Below the pieces are notes generated by a model, which saw nothing but the letters and a program-made list of their open reading frames with translations, had not been told where the DNA came from and made no database searches. A program made the position numbers and the translations under genes. A stretch of DNA of 47,505 bases. Source: Betaproteobacteria bacterium HGW-Betaproteobacteria-3 (GTDB lineage: Bacteria > Pseudomonadota > Gammaproteobacteria > Burkholderiales > Burkholderiaceae_C). The stretch is taken from positions 1 to 47,505 of the forward strand of contig PHCI01000026.1 of assembly GCA_002842205.1 (NCBI GenBank), read 5' to 3'. Of the stretch, positions 37,825 to 45,371 are shown piece by piece (position 1 is the first letter of the stretch; each line of letters opens with the position of its first letter).

Positions 37825-38780
37825 AGCGTCACCGTCCCGTCCACACAGGTGACCGAGGCGCCGCCGACCCAAATGGTGTCGCCATCGCGTTCGATGTGCA
37901 CGCGGCCCGCGCGGCCGAGCGCCGTGCCCTGGCGGGCGATGTAGCGGTCGGGCGCCAGGCCCGCGCCGATCAGCCACTGCGCCAGCGCCGCGTTGAGGCT
38001 GCCCGTGACCGGGTCTTCGGTCATGCCGTGGTTGCCGGGGAAGAAGGCGCGCACTTCAAAAGCGCAGTCGTCAGCGGCCGCACCGGCGGCATCGTGCGGG
38101 GCGACCACGCCGACTTTGCCGCGAGGCGCCTGTCCTGCGCCGGTCGAAGGGCCCACCACGCCGATGTCCAGCCCCGCCAGCACGGTGGCGTCGGGTTGGA
38201 GGGCCAGCACCTGTTCGGCTGCCTTGAGCATCACGCCGCGCCAGTGGGGGCCGTTGTCGCACCACGCGTGGGCGGTGATGTCGGCGCGCGCCACGCCCAG
38301 GCCGCGGGCGATCAGCGCAACGTCGGTCTCGGCCAGCGGGCCGCTCTGGCGCAGCGGCGGCGCGGCAAAGGCCAGTCGGCCGTCGGCCGACCCGGAACCG
38401 GTCGAAGGGTCGCGCCGCAACTTCACCAGCCCCACGCCGCATTCCTGCACCACGTGTTCACCGGCGGGCTGGCCACCGGCCTGCAGCCAGGCATGGCAGC
38501 TGCCCAGCGTCGGGTGGCCGGCAAACGGCAATTCGCGGCCCGGACAGAAGATGCGCACGCGGTAGTCGGCCCCGGCCGCACGGCCTTCGGGCGTGGGGGG
38601 CAGCAAAAAAGTGGCTTCCGACAGGTTGGTCCAGTTGGTGAAGTGCTGCATCTGCGCGGTGGACAGGCCGCTGCCGTCCAGTACCACGGCCAGCGGGTTG
38701 CCGAGGTAGGGCACGGCGGTGAAGACGTCAACTTGCTTGAAGGGGCGGGCGCGGCCGCGGGCGGGCAGGGGGACGGGCAT
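37821..38780 (-). CDS. PhzF family isomerase/epimerase-like protein
   Basis: The 319-residue protein has the PhzF start FKQVDVFTAVPYLGNPLAVVLD and the catalytic-Glu segment NLSEATFLLPP. RIFCPGRELPFAGHPTLGS, NHGMTEDPVTGSLNAALA and GRVHIERDGDTIWVGG follow. It has two diaminopimelate-epimerase-like halves. PhzF-type proteins act on hydrophobic amino or hydroxy acids; most have unknown substrates. Two in-frame STGxG insertions, GPSTGAG and DPSTGSG, come from short palindromic repeats (38132-38153 and 38389-38411). It is 55 bp after the aminotransferase and coupled to the VOC gene. Confidence 0.88.
   Translation of the reverse strand: MPVPLPARGRARPFKQVDVFTAVPYLGNPLAVVLDGSGLSTAQMQHFTNWTNLSEATFLLPPTPEGRAAGADYRVRIFCPGRELPFAGHPTLGSCHAWLQAGGQPAGEHVVQECGVGLVKLRRDPSTGSGSADGRLAFAAPPLRQSGPLAETDVALIARGLGVARADITAHAWCDNGPHWRGVMLKAAEQVLALQPDATVLAGLDIGVVGPSTGAGQAPRGKVGVVAPHDAAGAAADDCAFEVRAFFPGNHGMTEDPVTGSLNAALAQWLIGAGLAPDRYIARQGTALGRAGRVHIERDGDTIWVGGASVTCVDGTVTL
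38132..38153. repeat. Short palindromic CGGTCGAAGGGCC repeat in phzF (copy a)
   Basis: TCCTGCGCCGGTCGAAGGGC is one form of the CCTGAGCCTGTCGAAGG element. It encodes GPSTGAG in PhzF. Confidence 0.6.
38389..38411. repeat. Short palindromic repeat in phzF (copy b)
   Basis: GACCCGGAACCGGTCGAAGG followed by GTC. GACCC and GGGTC close the arms. It encodes DPSTGSG in PhzF. Confidence 0.6.
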
Positions 38781-38835
38781 GGCAGTGACGGTGCGTTGAA
38801 GAAAAGGCGTCTGAACGATACGTGAAAGGCCAGGT

Positions 38836-40062
38836 TCAGACCAGCGAGGGCGAGGGTGCGGTGCGCGCTGCGGTCAGCGTTTGGGCCGCCTCCCGCACCG
38901 CCGCCGCCAGCGCCGCGATGCCGGTATGGATTTGTTCCACGCTGGCCGTGACAAAGCTCAGGCGCAGGGTGCGCGGGTCGGCGCCGTCGGCGTAGAACGC
39001 GGCACCGGGCACGAAGGCCACGCCGTGGCGCACCGCGCGGGGCAGCAGCTCGACGGCACTCAGGCCTTCGGGCAGTCGGGCCCACAGGAACATGCCGCCG
39101 TCGGGGGTGTTCCATTGCACGTCCAGGTCGGCCATTTCATTGCGGAGCGCCGCCAGCATCGCGTCGCGCTGGGTCTTGTACAGCGCGCGGATGGTGGGCA
39201 CGTGGCGGTCGATGAAGCCGTCTTTCAGCACCTCGGCCACGATGCGCTGGTTGAAGATGGGCGTGTGCAGGTCGGCCGCCTGTTTGGCTTGCAGCAGCTT
39301 GGGGTAGAGCGCGCGCGGGGCCACCAGGTAGCCCAGGCGCAGGCCGGGCGCGAGGATTTTGGAGAACGAACCCAGGTAAATGCAGCCGTCCGGGTTGCGC
39401 GACGCCAGCGAGGCCGGGGGCGGCGCGTCAAACCACAGGTCGCCATAGGGGTTGTCTTCGACGAGGGGCAGGCCAAGGTTGGCGGCAGTGCGGCTGAGCG
39501 CCGCGCGGCGCGCTTCGGTCATGGTGCGGCCGGTGGGATTCTGGAAGTTGGGCAGCACGTAGAGAAAGCGCGCCTTGTTCCGCCCGCCCTGCGCTTGCCC
39601 AAGGGCTTCCAGGTCCACGCCTTCGGTGTCGCAGGCCACGCTCACCACTTCGGGCTCCATGGGGGCGAAGGCCTGCAAGGCACCGAGGTAGGTGGGCGTT
39701 TCGACCAGGATGCGGCTGCCCGCGTCGATCAGGATCTTGGCCACCAGGTCCAGCCCTTGTTGCGAGCCCGTGGTGATCAGCACCTGGTCGGCGCCGACCT
39801 TCAGGCCCTGGCGGGCCAATTCGGCGGCCACCCAGTCGCGCAGCGGGCCGTGGCCTTCGCTGGCCGCGTACTGCAGCGCGGCGTGGCCGTCCTGCGTGAG
39901 CACGCGCTGCGTGGCCGCCAGCATGGCCTCGACCGGAAAAGTCCTGGGCGAGGGCAGACCGCCGGCCAAGCTGATGACGCCGGGCTGTTCGGTGATCTTG
40001 AGGATCTCGCGGATCACCGAAGGATTCATCTTGTCGGCGCGTTGCGCCATCGTCCAGGTCAT
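38836..40062 (-). CDS. PLP-dependent class I aminotransferase (2-aminoadipate/MocR-like enzyme)
   Basis: The 408-residue enzyme begins MTWTMAQRADKMNPSVIREILKITEQPGVISLAGGLPSP. It has LQYAASEGHGPLRDW, ITTGSQQGLDL, NFQNPTGRTM and the Schiff-base lysine in YLGSFSKILAPGLRLGYL, and it ends near RLSFVTAS. This is the multisubstrate aminotransferase type (LysN/2-aminoadipate, branched or aromatic substrates). It lacks the DNA-binding domain of MocR regulators. Its ATG overlaps the stop of the EamA gene as ATGA (40059-40062), so it is translationally coupled to an exporter. Confidence 0.9.
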   Translation of the reverse strand: MTWTMAQRADKMNPSVIREILKITEQPGVISLAGGLPSPRTFPVEAMLAATQRVLTQDGHAALQYAASEGHGPLRDWVAAELARQGLKVGADQVLITTGSQQGLDLVAKILIDAGSRILVETPTYLGALQAFAPMEPEVVSVACDTEGVDLEALGQAQGGRNKARFLYVLPNFQNPTGRTMTEARRAALSRTAANLGLPLVEDNPYGDLWFDAPPPASLASRNPDGCIYLGSFSKILAPGLRLGYLVAPRALYPKLLQAKQAADLHTPIFNQRIVAEVLKDGFIDRHVPTIRALYKTQRDAMLAALRNEMADLDVQWNTPDGGMFLWARLPEGLSAVELLPRAVRHGVAFVPGAAFYADGADPRTLRLSFVTASVEQIHTGIAALAAAVREAAQTLTAARTAPSPSLV

Positions 40063-41036
40063 GGTTGGCTCCTGATGGTGTGGGGGTGACGGGTCGCGCG
40101 CGGTTGGCCCACCGGCATTTTGCGGCCCAGAAAAACGGTGGCGATCACGGCCAGGCCGAAGCCGATGGTGACGGCGTCCAGCCGTTCGCCCAGCAGCGGC
40201 ACGGCGAACAGCATGCTCAGAAACGGCTGCGCCAGTTGCACCTGACTGATGCGCACCGTGCCGCCCAGCGCCAGGCCGTGGTACCAGGCAAAAAAGCCCA
40301 GCCACATGGAAAACACCGCCACGTAGCCCAGCGCCCACCAGGCGGCGGCGCCCACGGGCTGGGCTGGCCAGCTGAACAGCGTGGCGGGCAGGGTGACGGG
40401 CAGCGAAACCACCAGCGCCCAGCAGATCACGTGGTCGGCCCGCAGCCGCTGCGACAGCCGCGCGCCACAGCTGTAGCCGACAGCCGCGCACAGCATGGCC
40501 AGCAGCAACAGGGTGTCGGCCAGGCTGATGGCGAGCGAGCCCGCGGCCCCGCCACTGCGCAGCACGGCAAACGCCGCCACCAGCGCGCTGCCGACCAGCG
40601 CGCACAGCCAGAAACCGGCGCTGGGGCGTTGGCGGTTCATCAAGGCGCCCACGGCGGCGGTGGCCAGCGGCAGCACGCCCACCATGACGCTGGCGTGCAC
40701 GGCCTCGACATGGCGCATGGCGATCGAGGTGAACAGCGGAAAGCCAAACACCACGCCCGCGGCCGTGACCGCGATCAGCGGCCAGTCGCCCCGCGCCGGC
40801 CGCGGTGCCCGCGTGAACGCCAGCAGGAACAGGCTCAGCAGCGCGGCCAGGGCGGCGCGGCCCATGGCGACGAACACGCCCGACATCAGCGGTGCCTCGG
40901 CCGTGCCGACGGCCAGCCGCGTCATGGGCAGGGTGGCGGCGAAGATGGTGACGCCGAGCAGGCCCAGCAGGTAGCCGCGGGCGGTGCGGCTCAGGGGCGC
41001 GCGGGCCGATGCAACGGAAGACGGCGTGGCGCTCAA
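40059..41036 (-). CDS. EamA/DMT family exporter
   Basis: The 325-residue protein has ten hydrophobic helices in two EamA repeats: GYLLGLLGVTIFAATLPMTRLAV, IAVTAAGVVFGFPLFTSIAM and VHASVMVGVLPLATAAVGAL in the first, and VGYSCGARLSQRL to GFGLAVIATVFLGRKM in the second. EamA proteins often export amino acids or their metabolites. The only start that fits is a TTG at 41036 overlapping the LysE stop as TTGA (41033-41036), which makes its translation depend on the upstream gene. Confidence 0.88.
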   Translation of the reverse strand: MSATPSSVASARAPLSRTARGYLLGLLGVTIFAATLPMTRLAVGTAEAPLMSGVFVAMGRAALAALLSLFLLAFTRAPRPARGDWPLIAVTAAGVVFGFPLFTSIAMRHVEAVHASVMVGVLPLATAAVGALMNRQRPSAGFWLCALVGSALVAAFAVLRSGGAAGSLAISLADTLLLLAMLCAAVGYSCGARLSQRLRADHVICWALVVSLPVTLPATLFSWPAQPVGAAAWWALGYVAVFSMWLGFFAWYHGLALGGTVRISQVQLAQPFLSMLFAVPLLGERLDAVTIGFGLAVIATVFLGRKMPVGQPRATRHPHTIRSQP

Positions 41037-41650
41037 AGGGCGCTCCAGAGCATCCAGGCGGCGGTGAGGACCAGGGCCAGCGCCATCGCGCCATTGAACA
41101 CCCGAAGCCGCGCCCCTTGGGCCAGCCAGTGGCGCAACAACGAGCCGATCAGCGCGTAGGTGAGGTTGCTGGCCAGTGCGTAGGCCAGCAGGATGGGCAG
41201 CACGACCAGAAAGCGGGCGCCCGCATCGGGCTGGCCTGCGATCCACCCGGCCACGATGGACAGCGCCAGCATCCAGGCCTTGATGTTGAGAAACTGCAGC
41301 CCCACGCCCTGCGTGAAGCTGACGTGGAGCCGGGCGGGGTCGGCCTGCCCGAGGCGGTGGCTGCCGGCCAGCTTCCAGGCCAGCCACAACAGGTAGGCCA
41401 TGCCGCCACCCAGGATGGCCCAACGCAAGCCCGGCACCGCCACCACCAGCGCGCCGATGCCGCCCGCGCACGCGGCCAGCAACAGGCCCCAGCCCACCGG
41501 CACCGCCAGCACGAAACGCATGGCCCGCTTCAGGCCGAAATTGGCCGCCAGGGCGGTGGACAGCGTGGTGTTGGGGCCGGGCGTGAAGCTGCTGGCGGTG
41601 GCCAGCACCAGCAAGGCGGTCAGTTCGGCAGGGGTCATGGACGACGTCAT
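41033..41650 (-). CDS. LysE/RhtB family amino-acid exporter (first gene of operon)
   Basis: The 205-residue membrane protein has LTALLVLATASSFTPGPNTTLSTALAANFG, the family's PGPN motif, then MAYLLWLAWKLAG and LQFLNIKAWMLALSIVAGW. It has about six helices. Start is ATG at 41650 or 41638; neither has a strong ribosome site. It is first in the minus-strand series and faces the MocR-type regulator across a 149-bp intergenic region, so it is the probable main target. Confidence 0.9.
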   Translation of the reverse strand: MTSSMTPAELTALLVLATASSFTPGPNTTLSTALAANFGLKRAMRFVLAVPVGWGLLLAACAGGIGALVVAVPGLRWAILGGGMAYLLWLAWKLAGSHRLGQADPARLHVSFTQGVGLQFLNIKAWMLALSIVAGWIAGQPDAGARFLVVLPILLAYALASNLTYALIGSLLRHWLAQGARLRVFNGAMALALVLTAAWMLWSAL

Positions 41651-41745
41651 CGGGGGTCGCAAGGTGTGGAGGTTTTGGCAACGGCTCGGGCCATCGGGCT
41701 GTCGGGCTGCTTGCCAACGCGATGCCCTCACTTTATGCTTGATGG

Positions 41746-41793
41746 CAATACACAACCAATACAGTTGAGCAGGCCAGTTGTTTCACTGTATTG
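41746..41793. promoter_or_regulatory. Three CAATACA sites between lysE operon and MocR gene
   Basis: CAATACACAAC (41746-41756) and CAATACAGTTG (41757-41767) are adjacent direct repeats. CACTGTATTG (41784-41793) is the same motif inverted, complement CAATACAGTG. Two direct sites plus one inverted site is a usual MocR operator layout. They overlap the regulator's start region, so they may serve both autoregulation and operon control. Confidence 0.6.
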
Positions 41794-41799
41794 CTTGCC

Positions 41800-43248
41800 A
41801 TGACCACACAGTGGAGCCGTGCCATGTTGATGAAATCCGGTTCGCAGTCGCTGACAGACCAGTTGGCCGAACGTTTTGCCGCACGCATCCGCGACCGGCT
41901 GCTGCACAGCGGCGCGCGCCTGCCGTCGGTGCGCCAGTGCGCGACGCAGCATCAGGTGAGCCCGTCCACCGTGGTGGCGGCCTATGACCAGCTGCTGGCG
42001 CAAGGCCTGGTGGAGGCCCGCAAGAATCGCGGATTTTTCGTGCGGGAAACGGCTTTTGCCCCCGCCAATAGGTCATTGTCTGCTACAAAAACAGGTGTCG
42101 TTGACCACCCGAAGGTGGCGCGCGCGCCGCTCAGTGCGGCCACGCTGATCCGCGGCATGTTCCACGGCAGCAGCGACAAGCCGCAGCCCGGCATGGGCGT
42201 GTTTCCGCCCGACTGGCTCGAATCGACCTTCATGCCCGCGGCCATCCGCAAGGTCACCGGCACGCGCGCGCTGCAGGAGTTTTCGCTCCAGTACGGCGAG
42301 CCGGCGGGCGACAGCGGGCTGCGCCGGTCGCTGTCGCAAAAGCTCGCCCACCTGAACATTCAGGCCACGCCCGGTCAGATCGTCACCACCGTGGGCGCCA
42401 CCCACGCGCTGGACATCGTGAGCCGAACCCTGCTGCGCGCGGGCGACCCGGTGATGGTCGAAGAACCCGGCTGGGCCATCGAATTTGCCCGGCTCGCTGC
42501 GCTGGGCATGCGGGTGCTGCCCGTGCCGCGCGGCGTGGACGGGCCCGACCTGGACGTGATGGCACGCTACTGCGAGGCCCATGCGCCCAAGCTGTTTGTG
42601 AGCGTGAGCGTGTTCCACAACCCCACCGGCTACTGCCTCACGCCGGCCAGTGCGCACCGCGTGCTGCAACTGGCCAACCGCCACGACTTTCACATCGTCG
42701 AGGACGACACCTACAGCCACATCGCACCCGACCACGCCACGCGCCTGTCGGCGCTCGACGGCCTGCAGCGCACCATCTACGTCAGCGGGTTTGCCAAGAT
42801 CCTGGCGCCCAACTGGCGCGTCGGGTTTTTGGCGGCGTCGCCCGATCTGGTGGAGCGGCTGCTCGACACCAAGCTGCTGGCCACCCTGACCACGCCCGCG
42901 CTCATGGAAAAGGCGCTGGCCTGGTGCATCGACCAGGGCCAGCTGCGCCGCCACGCCGAACGCATCCGCACCCGGCTGGACGTGGCGCGCGACCGCAGTG
43001 TCAAGCTGGCGCTGGCGGCGGGTTGCAGCTTTGCGGCCGAACCGGCCGGACTGTTTGGCTGGGTCGACACCGGCGTGGACACCGACGCGCTGGCCCAGCG
43101 CATGCTGGACGAGGGCTACCTGATCGCCCCCGGCGCCCTGTTTCACGCCCAGCGCCAGCCCGGCACGCTGATGCGCATCAACTTCGCCACCACGCAGGAC
43201 GCAGCGTTCTGGAAGGTGTTTGTGCGGGTGCGCGACGCGATGCGTTGA
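41800..43248 (+). CDS. MocR family regulator (GntR helix-turn-helix fused to aminotransferase)
   Basis: From the ATG at 41800 the 482-residue protein has an N-terminal GntR winged helix, LAERFAARIRDRLLHSGARLPSVRQ and HQVSPSTVVAAYDQLLAQGLVE. A linker carrying a degenerate interspersed element copy follows, then a full aminotransferase fold with VTTVGATHALDIV, HNPTGYCLTP, VEDDTYS and the PLP lysine in SGFAKILAPNWR. MocR proteins sense PLP adducts of amino acids. It diverges from the exporter/aminotransferase operon, which it probably activates or represses. An ATG at 41824 is an alternative start. Confidence 0.9.
   Translation: MTTQWSRAMLMKSGSQSLTDQLAERFAARIRDRLLHSGARLPSVRQCATQHQVSPSTVVAAYDQLLAQGLVEARKNRGFFVRETAFAPANRSLSATKTGVVDHPKVARAPLSAATLIRGMFHGSSDKPQPGMGVFPPDWLESTFMPAAIRKVTGTRALQEFSLQYGEPAGDSGLRRSLSQKLAHLNIQATPGQIVTTVGATHALDIVSRTLLRAGDPVMVEEPGWAIEFARLAALGMRVLPVPRGVDGPDLDVMARYCEAHAPKLFVSVSVFHNPTGYCLTPASAHRVLQLANRHDFHIVEDDTYSHIAPDHATRLSALDGLQRTIYVSGFAKILAPNWRVGFLAASPDLVERLLDTKLLATLTTPALMEKALAWCIDQGQLRRHAERIRTRLDVARDRSVKLALAAGCSFAAEPAGLFGWVDTGVDTDALAQRMLDEGYLIAPGALFHAQRQPGTLMRINFATTQDAAFWKVFVRVRDAMR
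42061..42104. repeat. Interspersed element copy 9, degenerate (linker of MocR gene)
   Basis: CAATAGGTCATTGTCTGCTA then CAAAAACAGGTGTCGTTGAC. The AT-rich arm is present and the core is eroded. It falls between the DNA-binding and aminotransferase domains. Confidence 0.45.
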
Positions 43249-43301
43249 CGCGGTCGACGTGGCGGTGGGTGGGGCAACGAGCTGCCCGTCGCTTCACCCC
43301 G

Positions 43302-45227
43302 TCAAGCCGCGCCCAGGGCTTCCCAGCGCTCCAGCGCGGCCATCAGCTGCTCTTCGATCTGCGCGTTACGCTGCGACAGTTGCGCCGCGCGCCCCGGGTC
43401 GGTGGCGTACAACCGGCCGTCGGCCAGCTCGGCGAGGATGCGCCGCTGCTCGATCTCCAGGCTGTCGATCACGTTGGGCAGGGTGTCGAGTTCGCGCTGT
43501 TCCTTGTAGCTTCGCTTCTTCTTTAATAGCGAACTATTGAGGTTCAACGGGGACTCAGGTGCTTTTTCTTTCGGATTTTCGATTTTCACCGGCGCCACGG
43601 CAGCGCCCCCCGGTTTGGCGCCCAGCTGGCGCGCACGGCGCGACTGCGTGAGCCAGTCCTGCACCCCGCCCTCGTATTCGCGCCAGAAGCCGGGGTGGTG
43701 ATCGTCGCCCTCGTAGGCAATGGTGCTGGTGACCACGTTGTCGAGAAACGTGCGGTCGTGGCTGACCAGGAACACCGTGCCGTCGTAGTTTTGCAGCAGG
43801 TCTTCGAGCAGTTCCAGCGTGTCGATGTCCAGATCGTTGGTGGGTTCGTCGAGCACCAGCACGTTGGCCGGGCGGGCGAACAGGCGCGCCAGCAGCAGCC
43901 GGTTGCGCTCGCCGCCCGAGAGGCTGCGCACCGGCGAGTTGGCGCGCGCCGGGCTGAACAGAAAGTCGCCCAGGTAGCTCTTGACGTGCTGGCGCTTGTT
44001 GCCGATTTCGATCCATTCGCTGCCGGGGCTGATGAAGTCTTCCAGCGTCGCGTCCAGGTCCAGCGCGTTGCGCATCTGGTCAAAGTAGGCCACTTGCAGA
44101 TTGGCACCCTGGCGGATCTTGCCGCTGTCGGCTTGCAGCTCGCCCAAAATGAGCTTGAGCAGCGTCGTCTTGCCCGCGCCATTGGGGCCCAGCAGGCCCA
44201 CCTTGTCGCCGCGCAGCAGGGTGGCGCTGAAATGGTTCACGATGATCTTGGCCGGTCCTGAGCCTGTCGAAGGGCCAAAGGCCTTGCACACGTCGGTGAG
44301 TTCGGCCACCAGCTTGCCGCTGCGCTCGCCTTGCGCGACGTCCAGCTTGACGCTGCCCAATGCCTCGCGCCGCGCCGCGCGCTGCTGGCGCAACTCGTTG
44401 AGTCGCGTGATGCGCCCCTGCGCGCGGGTGCGGCGGGCTTCCACGCCCTTGCGGATCCAGATTTCCTCTTGCGCCAGCAGTTTGTCGGCCTTGGCGCTGA
44501 TCACCGCTTCCTGCGCGATCTGCTCTTCCTTTTGCAACTGGTATTGCGCGAAATTGCCCGGATAGCTGCGCAACTGCCCGCGGTCGAGCTCGACGATGCG
44601 GGTGGCCACGCGGTCCAGGAAGGTGCGGTCGTGGGTGATGGTGATCAGGCTGCCCTTGAACTCCACCAGCAGTTGCTCGAGCCATTCGATCGAATCGAGG
44701 TCCAGGTGGTTGGTGGGCTCGTCCAGCAGCAGCACGTCGGGCTGCGTCACCAGCGCCTGCGCCAGCGCCACCCGCTTGCGGTTGCCGCCCGACAGCGTGC
44801 CGATGACGGCGTCGCCTTCGAGGTGCAGGCGGTGCAGCGTCTCGGTCACGCGTTGTTCCCAGTTCCAGCCGTCGGTGTGTTCGATTTCGCTTTGCAGCGC
44901 GTCCAGGTCGCCTTCGCCGTGGGAATATTGATCAATCAGGGCGATGGTCCTTGCCAATCCGTGTTTGACTGCTTCAAATACTGTAGCGTCCACGTTGAGG
45001 ACGGGCTCTTGTGCCACGTAAGCCGTGCGCAGCCCCTGCTGCACCTGCAGCGTGCCGTCGTCGGGCTTTTCAAGCCCCCCGAGGATTTTCAGCATCGAGG
45101 ATTTGCCCGCGCCGTTGCGGCCGATCAGGCCGACGCGCTCCGTCGTTTCGAGCGAAAAACCGGCGTGGTCGAGCAGCGCCACGTGACCGAACGCGAGCTG
45201 CGCGTCAAGGAGGGTAATAAGTGCCAT
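43302..45227 (-). CDS. uup: ABC-F ATPase, Uup type
   Basis: The 641-residue protein has two ABC domains: Walker A LIGRNGAGKSS and LLGPNGAGKTT, signatures TLSGGNRKRVALA and SLSGGERNRLLLA, and Walker B VLLLDEPTNHLDLDS and VLVLDEPTNDLDID. It also has the interdomain linker and a C-terminal coiled coil (REALELEQRRILAEL-like, ending QIEEQLMAALERWEAL). Uup-type ABC-F proteins act at ribosomes and influence transposon excision. Two repeats alter it in frame: FGPSTGSGPAK before the second ABC domain (44253-44276), and SPLNLNSSLLKKKRS before the coiled coil. It has no transmembrane segment, as expected. Confidence 0.92.
   Translation of the reverse strand: MALITLLDAQLAFGHVALLDHAGFSLETTERVGLIGRNGAGKSSMLKILGGLEKPDDGTLQVQQGLRTAYVAQEPVLNVDATVFEAVKHGLARTIALIDQYSHGEGDLDALQSEIEHTDGWNWEQRVTETLHRLHLEGDAVIGTLSGGNRKRVALAQALVTQPDVLLLDEPTNHLDLDSIEWLEQLLVEFKGSLITITHDRTFLDRVATRIVELDRGQLRSYPGNFAQYQLQKEEQIAQEAVISAKADKLLAQEEIWIRKGVEARRTRAQGRITRLNELRQQRAARREALGSVKLDVAQGERSGKLVAELTDVCKAFGPSTGSGPAKIIVNHFSATLLRGDKVGLLGPNGAGKTTLLKLILGELQADSGKIRQGANLQVAYFDQMRNALDLDATLEDFISPGSEWIEIGNKRQHVKSYLGDFLFSPARANSPVRSLSGGERNRLLLARLFARPANVLVLDEPTNDLDIDTLELLEDLLQNYDGTVFLVSHDRTFLDNVVTSTIAYEGDDHHPGFWREYEGGVQDWLTQSRRARQLGAKPGGAAVAPVKIENPKEKAPESPLNLNSSLLKKKRSYKEQRELDTLPNVIDSLEIEQRRILAELADGRLYATDPGRAAQLSQRNAQIEEQLMAALERWEALGAA
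43517..43578. repeat. Interspersed element copy 10 (inside uup)
   Basis: CTTCTTTAATAGCGAACTAT then TGAGGTTCAACGGGGACTCA and GGTGCTTTTTCTTTCG. The TTNAACGGGGACTCAGG core and AT-rich arm are both visible. It lies in the linker before the C-terminal coiled coil. Confidence 0.75.
44253..44276. repeat. Short palindromic CCTGAGCCTGTCGAAGG repeat in uup
   Basis: GGTCCTGAGCCTGTCGAAGG then GCC. It is the same sequence as the right part of the element in the aceE-like gene (GGGCTGAGCCTGTCGAAGCC) and encodes GPSTGSG. Confidence 0.75.
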
Positions 45228-45371
45228 GGATGCGGGATTATCCCGCGCCGCGCGTGACCGGGCGTTTCATGCGGTTTCGCCTTCAAACGTATCACGGCGT
45301 GGGTTCGCCTTGCCGTGCGACCGCAGGGTCCGCGGCTCCCGCCTTGTCCTACGCCTGAATGCAGAACCGTT

